Below are positions 46,501 through 57,985 of a stretch of DNA of 64,000 nt, in pieces (the first letter of the stretch is position 1; each line of letters starts with the position of its first letter). The notes under the pieces were generated by a model. That model was not told the DNA's origin. It did no database searches and saw only the letters and a list, made by a program, of their open reading frames with translations. The position numbers and the translations under genes are program-made. The DNA comes from Arcuatula senhousia (taxonomy: Eukaryota > Mollusca > Bivalvia > Mytilida > Mytilidae). The stretch is from positions 45,469,750 through 45,533,749 of the forward strand of contig OZ020305.1 of NCBI GenBank assembly GCA_963971305.1, read 5' to 3'.

Positions 46501-47468
46501 CACAATGGTAATTTTGTGTCTTTTACACGTTACAGGAATTTTCTTCAATTTCATTCTTGGACTTTCTGGAGTATCCACTATACTGCAAGTTATTGTCATC
46601 AATATATATTTCCGGGAGGAAAAGGTACCCTTGCCTTTCGTGTTGAGATATATCATTAGGCCAATATGTCTGGTCACTTTTGTGGACCTTCCTTTGGATC
46701 ATGCAATTAGTTGTTGTAAATCAAAGAAGGTAAGGAAAGAGGCTGGCTAAGAAGCAGAGATACCAATGGGGTATTCGAATGTCAAGAGTCCGAAAGGGCA
46801 GAGACAAAACCAGTAAACACCGACAAGAACGGGACAAAAACAGACAACATGTAAAACATGGAAACACAAAATAACTGAATATCAATCAACAACGCGAACT
46901 CCAGTCGAAACAAGAGTGAACTCGGCTGGGAAAGACCTAGCTAAGTTAAAATTCTAAGTTATACTTAAGATATTGATTCTTGTGAGACTAAATCCATTAC
47001 AATACAAACAAATTATGCTGGAGTTATTTTTGGTATCCAAGAACAACATATATCACACTAAAGTGGATTTCAATGAGCGACGGTGTTATCTGTATACATT
47101 GAATATTCGAGTAGAAACCTCCTATTAAGCAACTTCTGATATTCTGATGGAAATAACGAATCTATATCTCGGGTATATAAAGGTGGATCCATTCGAGGTC
47201 CGAATTTCTTTCAATGCCCCATTGCATATTTAATAGTATCCATCATAATGAATTTAGTTTTATTTGGCTTTTTTAGGTCAATGCAAATCTAGTCCATGTT
47301 GTGAGCGACAAAGAGGAAAAGGAATCGAAAGAAAATGACAAAGAAACAAACTGTGAAATTTGGAGGTGTTTTTCTGTGTCTATTGACCGACTCGGTCTAT
47401 TTCTGTTTACCCTTGTTTTGACAATTGGTGGTTTGGTCATCTTTCAAAACATCACAACTACGACTTAA
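43561..47468 (+). CDS. Gene C: nicotinic acetylcholine receptor alpha-like subunit, 5' end missing
   Basis: Exons are 43561-43709, 43956-44000, 44477-44586, 44975-45513, 46536-46729 and 47277-47468 (TAA). They encode about 408 residues after an unseen leader exon. Motifs are loop A WIPDLTIYD, Cys loop CPIDVTSFPFDTQIC, loop B GSWTYHG, loop C FYTCCPEPYPDI, GEKVSLEITVMLAMSVF in M2, M3 NFILGLSGVSTILQVIVI, and M4. The binding-site residues expected of an alpha subunit are present, and the M2 start suggests a cation channel. It is the closest paralogue of gene A: their first recognisable exons differ at only a few residues. A canonical AATAAA lies at 47489, 21 bp after the stop. The intron before the M3 exon carries fragments related to the foldback element. 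Confidence 0.92.
45544..46140. repeat. Two fragments related to the foldback arm, plus an inverted-repeat partner
   Basis: Near 45650-45780 and 45995-46115 the same unit (AACAAGCGGTAATTTAGAAAA, CCAGCAGCCT, GCAATTG, CTAAATAAAATG) occurs twice. The CCAGCAGCCT...CAGTNGNCGCTG...TGCAATTG part resembles foldback arm sequence at 9950-10015 and 14400-14460. Positions 45544-45600 are inverted at 47944-47982 with a 17-bp difference. All this lies in an intron of gene C. Confidence 0.5.
46755..46935 (-). repeat. Solitary 3' tail of the RT retroelement family
   Basis: Starting 26 bp after the M3 exon of gene C, it reads AGATACCAATGGGGTATTCG, GTCCGAAAGGGCAGAGAC and ATCAATCAACAACGCGAACT. This is the reverse complement of the tails at 36.4 and 50.4 kb. 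It is 5' truncated. Confidence 0.65.
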
Positions 47469-47499
47469 CTTTGCAATGACTTACCACGAATAAACTGTA

Positions 47500-48844
47500 G
47501 CCTTGCCTCAAACTGAACAGCTACTCATCAATTAATCTTGGAGTTCTTGTGCTTATTCTTCCTATCGAATTTGAAACAATTGAAAGTGATACCTTTGATC
47601 AGTTAAACTCATACCGTCATTGAAAGTAAAACAAGTCATATGTAGAAGATTGTTATCTGAAAGAAAAAACTCCTAATTTCGATGTCTCACATAATAATTA
47701 ATATTTATGAACTTAATGCTTTTATCCACTCTGTGATAATTAATTTGCGAATTTTATTTTGTACTTCATACTACATTTGAGCTATTTTTGCCCATGTGAA
47801 GTTTTCAACAAGAAAATGTTTCATACTAATGTATTGTTTTCCTTTATAAAACAAGAATAATCTCCTTTCTATAGATGTGAGTTTAACTGATCAGAGATAT
47901 TAGCATCCAATGTAACACAATTAAATAAGAAAAATAATTTAAAGTACTCCAAAGCTCATTGGTGAGGTAAGGTACATTATGTAACAATGTAACAATATAT
48001 TCGCTGTAACTAAGTTACCGTGGGAAGCACACGTTAAATTGTTAATCGCTCAGCTCTTTCGCAACATGTATGCGTTTCATCAATTTTTATGCAAACTTTT
48101 CGATGTTTCATCATAAATGTAGTAAGCTTTCCTAAAATTCATATACATGTATTTGATTGATTTAAGTTTTTTTGAACTGATTTGACAAATTGCTTGCTGT
48201 AATGCTTCGCATGTTAACAGTTTTGATTGAATTTATGGTTTTATCCCTGTATCGTTGATACAGGTGTTGAACACCGGAATCAAAATTTCCTTAGTTACTA
48301 CATTTATGACCAATTTCAAATCTTTATTTGTCGTTTGGCACACTTTCCTATCCTAACCACTTTATTACAGCTGCTTAGGTCCAACACGAACAAGGATATG
48401 GTTATTAAAATCAAATTAAATATACAAACGACAAGTTATCTTTTTCTCGTAAAACTGTTGACGATACATGTGACACCTACCCTTGCTCAATTTCCACCTT
48501 TCTATATATCTTGCTTTCTTCCCAAAAAGCCTCGGGTTCACACATGAGGCACATAATAGTCAAAGTGCTGCCAACCCTGCATTCAATCTACATAAATTAA
48601 TTGTTGACTCATGTAAAATTAATATATTCATTCGCATCAAAAATTAAAATTTGTTATTTCTGAACATATTCATACTTCATTTAGACATATTCACATGTAT
48701 ATATATTTTTTTGTTTTAAGAAAACAAATGTTTGTACTAATTATAAATTATATATAAATAATAACAATAATCAATAATTCATTGTTTTTACATTCCTCCT
48801 TACTTATACTTCCACCATCGCACCTAAGGTTTTAGACTAAAAAC
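47500..48844. other. Intergenic DNA, no gene recognised
   Basis: Apart from the inverted-repeat partner at 47944-47982, I see no motif, exon or RNA gene. The 106-codon open frame near 48227 has no recognisable domain and sits in low-complexity AT-rich sequence. Confidence 0.4.
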
Positions 48845-50480
48845 AATTGTCGCGGGAACCAATGAATTTGAGGCAAAACCACCAGACTGTTCTTGTGAAA
48901 AGTCCCCATTCAATTATAGTCCCTCTGGGTGACATCAATATCGTGGAAATGACTTTCTTTGCGATGTTGTTACTAAAGGACCCAAATATTAATACCCAAG
49001 ACGTATCATCTGGAACCATAATGTTAAAACAATTGCGAATCAGCTGAAGAATATGCCAGAAAAATGGCCAAAGAAAGAACAGGAGAAAAAGTGACGCTTT
49101 TGTTCAAACTGGGTCAAAGCTGTGAGGTCATTGGTTTTGAAAGGAATCAATTCTTTGAACGGCTCTATGACCATTAAGGCAACATCCATTTTCGGACACG
49201 CTGATGTCGTCAAGACATTGTCCACCTTAATAACAAACATGTTGTTGTACTTTTAGACAAATCACCGCATAACTTCATTTTTGTGTGCAATAAACATTAA
49301 ATTGACTGTTTAATGACTGAACTAGGGGTTGATAGTACCCACAGAAGCACCACACGGTCCTTTCGGTTGGTGCTAAAATAATGACATTCAATCCTTGAAT
49401 TGGATTCCTCAATTACATAAAAATCCATGCGAACAGCGCTTCATTGCGGGGTCATTCAAATGTACCACTAAACCTCTTCAATACTAATGGCTATCAAATC
49501 GGGCCTCCAGAAATATTTCGATTGTTGTTAGTCTAGAAATTGTGTCAATCAAATGTGAATTCTTAAAAAAACAAAAAAAAACTTATGTAAATTCTTTACT
49601 CTAAATCAGTTCCATCCTGTTACAGCATCAAAACGTTCGATTTTGTTCAATTTGTTGGACGTGTTTTTCAGCAACCATTTGTGTTTCCCATGGGCATTAA
49701 TTGTGTACCTTTGCTTGCTGATTTGTTTTGTTTTATTCATATAAAGCAGACTTTTCTCGATCACTTTTAGACCAAAACTATCGTTGACTAGCTCTGTCTA
49801 TTTAACATAACTTTCCATTATATTAATGATGTCCTTTCACTGAATAAAAACATGATTCCCAAGAACTTGAGATAAAGGACACAATGGATTTTGAGGCGTC
49901 TATTTTATATATAGATCTACATCTCGAAATAGACACACAAGGAATACTGACTTCAATTTTCCAATCATCAACTTTCCCTTCTTTTGCATATGCACCTGCT
50001 TTATATGCAGTTTACGCATCACAATTGATTCGTTCTTCCAGGGCTTGTGGTACTTACATCGATTTCCTTGATAAAGTGTCACTTTAAGCCATTGTTTTAA
50101 CACAGGGCTCTGTTGCTTCTCTGTTGTTGTGTTTACTGAAGAAATTTTATGGAAGACATCATGCACTCATAGACAAATATGGGGTTTCTATCTCTCAGAT
50201 GAGTGCAGACGTTGGTTTGACATATGACTTTGTTTTGTTGTTCTTTATCTGATTTGACACGCTGACCATTAGCAACACGACGGTTGTGCTACAGAAAGCA
50301 GGAACTCGTTCACTCGTTACGATTGCTATTCAGGTTGTTTTTTGTATTTGTTTTTGTGTGTTGTCTGTTTCTTCGTGCTGTTCACTTTCGTGTTTACTTG
50401 TTTTGTCTTTGACCTTTCATTTTTGTGACATTGGGATGCCCAATTTGTACCTTTGTTTCTTATAAAAGATAAACTTTCTT
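48845..50480 (+). pseudogene. Decayed reverse-transcriptase retroelement, nearly full length
   Basis: The translation is broken by many stops and frameshifts, but landmarks are in order. HVVVLLDKSPHNFIFVC lies near 49240, and GRVFQQPFVFPMGINCVPLL with ADLF follows near 49660-49720 (the PMG..C.PLLADLF motif of this RT type). A possible YINDVLSLN (YIDD-like) lies near 49815, YIDLHLEID near 49905, and the SQLIRSSRACGTYIDFL region near 50025. The 3' tail with CCTTTCATTTTTGTGAC and GATGCCCAATTTGTACC follows to about 50470. I associate it with Penelope-like or related unassigned elements; the class is uncertain. It lies between genes C and D. Confidence 0.65.
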
Positions 50481-51175
50481 TTTTGGCTAATCAGTTTGAA
50501 GTATTAATGCTAAAAATAAAAAGAATAGTGCGGAAAAATATTGCTGATGATAAAACCATAGTTTAGTTTAAACATATTTTATTGTCAAACAAATACAAAA
50601 GGATTGGGCACAAGTTATAACAACTAACAGGGTCTTTCCCATACATTAATAAAATGCATAATTATAGTTAAACACACATATAATTAAGTTTAAACAAATA
50701 AAACCATAGATGTCTACGGTACATTAGATTATGGAAGTAAGATTAGAAGGAAAATCTACCAAGCCAGATAAAACAGTTTGTCTTCGTTACCGTCTATCTT
50801 GTCGTCTATATTACTTTCATGACTAGATTAAATTAAAACATTTAGGACTAGGAGCAGGAACGATACTATCAATTTATTGGTCAGAAGAAAGCAAACCATC
50901 GGGGACCATATACCATGAACTTTGTTTTGGGTCATTTACATTATTGGTGCAATAGAATTGCATACCTACATGTTCTGATCCATGGTATTCAATGCTGTTT
51001 ACAAGTGGCAGTAAAATAAATATGTATGGTTATCCAATCTTAAACATACAGGGCAATGAGTTTAACCAACAAGACTTGTTAAATGATCTGCTAGTGATTT
51101 AAAACTATAGTCACATTATAATTATGATAATGATAAAGATAAATGATACATGACAAATTGTCTACAATAATGCTG

Positions 51176-54100
51176 TTATCCAGTTATTTTTTCAAATATT
51201 ACCAAACAACCAACCATTAAAGCAAATGAAAACATCAGCAAACTAAGTCGGTCCACTGCATTTGAAAAAGATTTCCACACCTCTGAGTTATAGTTTTCAT
51301 CGTCTTCGGGATCTTTAAATTCTTTCACACTACAAATGTCTTTTGGCTGAAAAATACAAAAAAGAGTATAAACATTATTTGTACACGTTGAAGCTAAACG
51401 TAAACCGTGTGTATGTGTCCGCCTGTCTGTTTAACGCCCTTTTTGGCATATCTGGGCCGTATAGGCCGGTCAGTTTTAATGGTGGAGGAAACCGGAGTTC
51501 CCGGAGGAACTAACCATCACATACAGTTGGGAAAGTCCTGATTTTTTAAATGCAATCGGGACTCGAACACCACCTGAGAGGTGGTCTGCTAGTAATCAGT
51601 GAATTGTGTGGTATTTAAACCAGTGCCGTAGACCTCTAGGCCACCCAGGCCCCTCGAAAAATAGTTGTATAGGCAAATATCAATTTATATGAACTGTCTA
51701 TGAAGTACAAAATAAAACAGTTAATTCATTTTTTGATACGCATATTTTGGGGAGTAACCTTGTGTTTGATACTATAAAGTATCAAATCGGGTGTCATTAA
51801 AATGGTAAGTCTATCTATTATATGATATTGGCTCAAATAATCAAAACTTGCACGGGCGAAATGCACATTGTCTATCAAAGGAGGGCATACTTCATTAATT
51901 TGTTTTGGACTTTCAACACTTGATCCTAGCATCATCGAAGATGAGATAAATTCTCGAAATTGCCATATGGAGAATCTGAATTGCCGTAGCATCTAACCTT
52001 TGCTTTCGTCTTATGGCTTCTATATTTGATAATATATTAAATAAATTGAAACATTGATACATGTATAGTTAAAACCTGTTTGTATTTTTTTACTCCACAT
52101 CATCATTACCGTGTCATGTTCATTTCATCAAGATCGTCATGTTCATTTCGGGCCTTGCTTAACTTTATACATTTCAATGATGTACGCTTCCCAAATGCTT
52201 GAAAATTCCTCTGTGGAAAGATTCTCTGAGGGTTAACACCTTATCGCCCGACTGTTTGTTATTCTCAGGTTTTATTGTACCAGTGTTTTAATAACTTTTC
52301 ATCGTTTTCGATCCAGTCCGTTTTTCGATGGTAGAGTAAGAGTTTTCTGGTTTTCTTTTTACCCTTATATATATGATATTAGATGCAAAAGGCAATGAAA
52401 ATATGCATGCTTAAAGGTCTTTATTTAAATCTTTTTAACCATTGTTAACTGCTTGGTCGATAATCACGGCTAATACCCAGAAGGGTAATCAACAGCCAAG
52501 TAGATATACTATAGTACGTAATTTTAATCAAGAATAGCTTTACATGTAGCACCAATTTGACAAACAAAATATAAAAACAAAATATAGTTGTAAAATACCC
52601 CATAAAAACAATCTGATTGAAATCATGCAGATCTATCAATTGTTCCTTACGGTCTATGCAAAATCAGATCTATCAATTGTTCCCTACTGTCTCTGCAAGC
52701 TACCATGCAGAGACAGTAAGGAACAATTGATAGATCTTATTTTAATCATTTTGAATAAAAACTATATTTACAAAGTAATGTTGTATTGAATCAGATCATT
52801 CCAGAAACTATATCAATCTAACGGAGGATGAATACTAGCTCGTTTGACATTTGGTCACGTCATCCTGGGTTTCCGAGGATGAGAATATCGTGTAAGAAAT
52901 ATTCGCACATACCTTTTTTAAGCACGACAGCTGAATATTGTCAGCAGGAAGTGTTACGTAAGTAACAAAGCAAACTGGTCTTATAACGTAATGCATCACC
53001 CAATAGGGAGGCTTCTGTTGTCCACGAAAGTATATGTTTATTACAATTACTTGTAGAACTGTTGATGCCCCCGATAATCCTAAGATAAAGTTGAAAAATG
53101 TAGCTAAAAATAAATAAAAGATAAAAATAAAACGTGTTTTTTTATTAAATACAAGTGGCACTGTCATTACATGTACATGTACGTGTAATATATCATACTT
53201 CACTTATATTCAAATATTTCTTATATTTGAAGTTATAAAAACATTTTTTGTTGAGGTAGATGAGTGTCAAACACTGAGCATCTATTCTGCACATCTGCTA
53301 TTTATCTTTGAATATCGTTTATTAATTCTATTGGACCTTGAAATTGTTATAAATGATTATCAAAACAAAAAATATGAGTAAATGGGTATTAATTTTAAGT
53401 TTTTATCTTTTTTCAGTACGTTTAAGGTAGATACATTGTTTTTTGTAAAGACAAAAAAAGAGGAAAAAAAAACAGTATTGTAACTTTGAGTAGATTTTTT
53501 TAAACGGACGGAAAAGTGAATTTTCCCTATTAATTCTTAAGTAAATTACTCAAAAACATACATTTTTGCTTGCTTAATTTTAAATAGCTTTTAAAAGGAT
53601 GCAATTGAAAAGTTTCCATGGTGACCTTTAATATTTTTTTCAGAAATTTACTTGTTATGGGATAAATGTCATCCTTTAAGAAAAATATATGGAAAAAAAT
53701 TAAGACCCTCATCTACCTTAAAAATAAAATGACACAAAGCTCCAGACAATAAATTTTGCTACGCCTGACGTGCGTTTCGTGCATTCAAGACTAATCAGAG
53801 GCGCTCTGCAAAAAAATATTGAAAAACATCATATGATTATGAAAAGCAAAGAACAATAAAACACAGAAAGATCGAATATAAAGAGAACCAGCAATTAAGT
53901 AAAAGTGACAGACACGAGCTTAATTACAGAATAAAGAATATTCAGTTGTGAAAAAAGCGACGATTGTATCTTTTGAAAACTATCTAAACAATAGTTTTTC
54001 TTTCAAATAATAACCAAATACCCTATCAAAATTGGAGAGGCCTCAGTTAATTTCCTGAGCAAATAACTAAACTTAAAGCGTTTAATAGGGTTCCAATTAC

Positions 54101-57069
54101 AGGAAAAAAAAAACACTTCCTAAGTTTGTACATAAAAATGGCATGCATCAATATGAATGATTGTTCTTATTCAATGGAAATTCAAACAACAATGGGATTA
54201 CCATATATACAATGTACCTATCCAAGGTTTGGCCTCCGCCGATGGGGGTAACTTGTCTGCCACAAGCAGCTGGAACACTGACATTGCCAACATTACTGTT
54301 ATTTCTAGTGAAACTTTTTCGCCCGAGCTGACAGGTAATATAAAACCAAGCACCAGTAAAACTGTGATCATAATTGCCGGAAGTATGATATTTGTGATAT
54401 AGTACGCAGGTTTTCTCTTCAGGTGAAGATAGAACGTCACATCCGGGTATGGTTCTGGACAGCAGCCATAATAAAGCACGTGACGTGTTGCTGTAAATTC
54501 TGGAACCTCCCACTCCACATTGGCCTTTAAAGATGAGAGGTCCGCTGGACTTGGTCTGGGTGAAATATCTAAACTAAACCCATGATATGACCAAGACCCA
54601 AAGATAAGCTCGCAAATTTGGGTGTCAAAGGGAAAATTTGTAACGTCTACTGGGCATAAGGCTTCAACTACAGTTGGGAAGTTATAATACACAGTTCCAT
54701 CGGAATATATATTGGGTCTAAAATTCTCCAAACCGTACAACTCGGTGGCAATGCTGTAATTTAGATTTTATATTTAAACGCAAATTATCACATGTAGACA
54801 AATGAAGATAGAAAAGGAGCAATAAAGCGTACCTGAAAGGTAGCAAAACGTAGTTAAACCTAACGAAACGGTTAATGTTAAACATAACATTCAATATCAA
54901 TTTGTTTTAGCATGGCAGTTCCAAAGACCTTTATTCCATTTTTTTTTTTATCTTATTCGAGTGCTCAAATATACTCAAAGTCACATACGGCATTCAAAAC
55001 CATAAACTTAAAATGTACTTATACTAAAATTATTGTCTAAAGGCAACATGTCACAAGTAAAAAAAAAATATCGTTTCTCAAGCGATATATTAAGAAAAAA
55101 ACTGTCTTTTTCATGTAGCATATTTCAATGCATGTATAGTTCAGCCTTCTTTCGGAAAAAAAAATGCTGACGCGGAACATAATTTATAAAAACTAACCTG
55201 TCATACAACGTAAGATCTGGTACCCATAACTTTTTATAGAGAACGACGATATTTGTAACTCCGCCAAAATCAGCTGGGTTCCACTGTAAAAGGCAGTCAT
55301 TCCATTTCTAAAATAAACATGTATTCAAAACGTTTTCTCAGTCAGTTTTAATTAAAATGTTTAAGATGTTTTTTGTATTGATCCTTACAGAAAAAATTCC
55401 ATAAACGTTTCAAAATATTTGTTTAAGTTAAAAATGTACACATTCAGCAGCAGCTGCATAATAGGTTTATAGTATAAAGTATACGAAAAATTATATTTCT
55501 GAATAAAAAAACTCAAGTTGCATTTTCCTCTTCGAAAGAAATACGCTCACATATTGGTACAAATACTATTTTATAGTCACAATTAAATCCTGTTCAAATT
55601 TTGAACGTTATTTTTTGTAACCGATTGCATGTTTGGCCAAAGTCGTACACATTACCGCGTCTGATAGAGTACACTAATAAGAAATCCCGTAAAATTGGTT
55701 TTAATGACACATAGAATATCTTATGTTCTATATTTGATCCAGTCACTTCTAACAAGTAACGGGGTTCAAAATGCAGACTTCACCATTACCGAAATAATCA
55801 TAATAAAAACTTCACCAAAACCATTTTAAGTTTAACTTTTATATTAGAAGGTGGTGACTTATTTTAATCATACTTCATTGCATTAAATATTTGTTGTTTT
55901 TAGAAATCGTTATATGTTACTTTAACAATTTACCAAGAAAGAGAAATTAAGCACTTACCATTCGAATCCAGAGGTCAAATTAAGCACTTACCATTCGAAT
56001 CCAGATGTCAAATTAAGCACTTACCATTCGAATCCACAGGTTCAGCTTAATTATCTGATTCGGTTCATCCTAAAAAGGAAAAGAGTTGGAAAAAGATGAA
56101 AATGTTCTTTATTATAAACATTCTCCTTTTTCGTAAGTTTCTTTCTTTGTAATGCACATGGTCGATATCCTCGGTGCTGGATTTGGCTTCCTTGTTCGAA
56201 CGTTTTGGTTTTGAGTACTTTTCGTTTTCAACAGTTTTGGAATATGACCTTCCATTGTTTTGAATCAAATGCTACTGATGAGTGGTTACTCCTTGAAATA
56301 TCGATATATAGCATATCCAAATTACCCGTTTATACCCGCGTTTTGGTATTTGTAATTTCGTAATTGCTTACACTCCGGAGCACCTGAGTTCACTTTTGTT
56401 ACGACTTGAGTTCGCGTTGTTGATATCCTTTCGGTTGATTTTGTGTTTCTTCGTGTTCTCTTGTTCGTGTTTACGGGTTTCGTCGTTGTCGTTTCGGACT
56501 TTTGACACTCAAATGCCCCATTAGTGTCTCCTAGCTTCTTGTTTACCACTTAGAAGTCGTAGTTAAGATTTCATAATACACATACATATTTTCACTCGTA
56601 TTTTATGGTAACATTGATACATGTATGTCGTAAACTTTTTTCCAATTCATTATTTATCACAGATAATGTCTTTGTTTCCCCATTTGGATCTAGCAATGAT
56701 TTTGCGTTCTTTTATCATTACTTAACCCTAAATAGCATTACAGATCATGTTGTTGTCATGATTTTTTTCTTTTGAAATGTCTGTACCATTGCAATTTTCA
56801 TTTCCGCGGTGTGCAACTACTTGTTTGTGTTTAAGATCTTCTTCGATCATTCGAAATTTTATACAAGCTTAATATGTTTTGCATGTTAAATACAACTTTT
56901 GTAACATACAATTATCATACCAACTCTATAACTTGTCTTAATGCCAAACCAACAGATGCATTAACTTGAGTGACCCCTGTACACACTGGTCTTAATGAAC
57001 TGTCGTAATCCGTAAATATAAAATCGCTTATATTCTTAATTGAACTTCTGGACGCACCGCATAACGAAA
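51176..57069 (-). CDS. Gene D: nicotinic acetylcholine receptor alpha-like subunit, 5' end missing
   Basis: Exons from 5' to 3' on the minus strand are 57069-56921, 56069-56025, 55307-55198, 54753-54218, 53103-52913 and 51346-51176 (TAA). They encode about 399 residues without the leader exon. It has loop A WVPDLTLYD, a Cys loop starting CPVDVTNFPFDTQIC, loop B GSWSYHG, loop C YYGCCPEPYPDV, GEKVSLEITVMLAMSVF in M2, M3 NFILGLSGASTVLQVIVI, and M4. It is the only member on the minus strand and the most diverged in the M3-M4 loop and M4. Family knowledge makes it a cation-selective, cell-surface subunit. The partner subunits and ligand are not shown. The 45-bp exon carries a triplicated donor (separate entry). 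The leader exon was not found between 57070 and the LINE. Confidence 0.92.
51406..51655 (-). repeat. tRNA-derived SINE (family C), second copy
   Basis: It matches 12991-13265: GGTGGAGGAAACCGGAGT, TCGGGACTCGAACACCACC (box B side) and GTAGACCTCTAGGCCACCCA (box A side) lie in the same order. I could not define target-site duplications. It lies in the last intron of gene D. Confidence 0.75.
52628..52740. repeat. Hairpin with an extra direct arm
   Basis: AGATCTATCAATTGTTCC plus GTCTCTGCA at 52667-52700 pairs with the complementary run at 52710-52737. A third, direct copy of the arm starts at 52629. It is a small inverted-repeat element in an intron of gene D. Confidence 0.65.
53745..53835 (-). 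repeat. Inverted copy of the GACGAAACGCGCGTC module
   Basis: It reads AGACAATAAATTTTGCTACG, then CCTGACGTGCGTTTCGTGC and CAGAGGCGCTCTGC. This is the reverse complement of the modules at 40.45-40.87 kb, with a few changes. Confidence 0.6.
55949..56047 (-). other. Triplicated 5' splice site of gene D
   Basis: A 33-bp unit (AAGCACTTACCATTCGAATC on the plus strand and 13 more bases) is repeated at 55949, 55982 and 56015. Each copy contains the end of the 45-bp exon and its GTAAGT donor. Only the exon-proximal donor (56023-56024) keeps the frame open. The two downstream donors would include GTAAGTGCTTAA, an in-frame stop. Confidence 0.85.
56140..56225 (-). repeat. Short dispersed repeat
   Basis: The minus-strand sequence with GTTCGAACAAGGAAGCCAA and GAGGATATCGACCATGTGCA recurs at about 1175-1235 on the plus strand. 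It lies in an intron of gene D. Its origin is unknown. Confidence 0.5.
56355..56545 (+). repeat. Solitary 3' tail of the RT retroelement family
   Basis: ACACTCCGGAGCACCTGAGT, ACGACTTGAGTTCGCGTTGT, TTCGGACTTTTGACAC and ATGCCCCATTAGT follow the order of the tails attached to the RT remnants. It is 5' truncated and lies in an intron of gene D. Confidence 0.65.
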
Positions 57070-57985
57070 CTGAAATATGAAAAAAAAAGATGAGCATGTA
57101 CACAATAGAGGGTTCAAGCCATCATTCCTCTCTTCCTAACTCAAACATTGAGTGTGTTATCTCTACTTTTTATGCGACCGCAAAAAAATGTGGACGTATA
57201 ATGGTATGATGCTGTTGTTGTCGTCGTCTGCGTCTGCATCGTTGTCTGTTAACTTCAGTGTTACCACGATAACTTTAGTTCTAGTTTTGAAATGGGATTT
57301 GTTTGTATAAAACGTTAAGGGAATTTTCTATCTATATGCGTTACTTTTTGTTCCGTTTACATTTTGTACGTTGCAAATGGTGAGAGTTCATCGTTGCATG
57401 TTATTCTAGTCAGGGGGCAGTAACAAGAAGCCTTTTTCAGGCTTACAATTGGGTCCAGAGCATCGTAATGTTTACGATTGTAACAAGAAGCATTCTTAAG
57501 CCACCGTGGAAAGTCTACATATATTGTATGAAATAATTGTTTAACGTCTAAATATAAGTACAAAAGATTATTATCTTAAGTCATGACAATATAATTATCT
57601 GCATCAGCGTTGTTGTATTCCAATTTACATTTGTTTTTGTTTTTGTCTCCCTTTGATGTGGTTGACGTTCGAATTTGCTCTCTACGAAATTTGAAATTTT
57701 TAATGAAGTTAGACTCTTTTTCCCGAGGATTTTGGATTTAGTGTTTGAGACTAACATGTATTTATTTGTTGCATTGTGAGTTTTCATCCAGTTTTGACTT
57801 TTATTATTTTATAAAAACATTAAAAACTGAGGGCATAGCACAACTCACATAAAACTCACAACACCTTTAGCCGGAATTTGTAAACTCTAACGGTATAACG
57901 CCAATCAGTTATACGAAGTTGGACTTTGGACTCTGTTAGCCGTAGGCAAATATTTGTACAGTACGGTCTGAGCGAAACACGCACT
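57070..57985. other. Intergenic DNA between gene D and the LINE
   Basis: Around 57170-57300 a TATGCGACCGCAAAAAAATG and GTTGTTGTCGTCGTCTGCG stretch looks like a dispersed bivalve repeat, from memory. The last 150 bp may be the LINE 5' untranslated region. I could not find the gene D leader exon here. Confidence 0.4.

Noticed and set aside
48227..48547. 106-codon plus-strand open frame between genes C and D
   Set aside because: No domain, no splice context and low-complexity composition.
54148..54513. Second minus-strand frame over the large exon of gene D
   Set aside because: Wrong frame shadow of the M1-M2 coding exon; the same happens on genes A, B and C.
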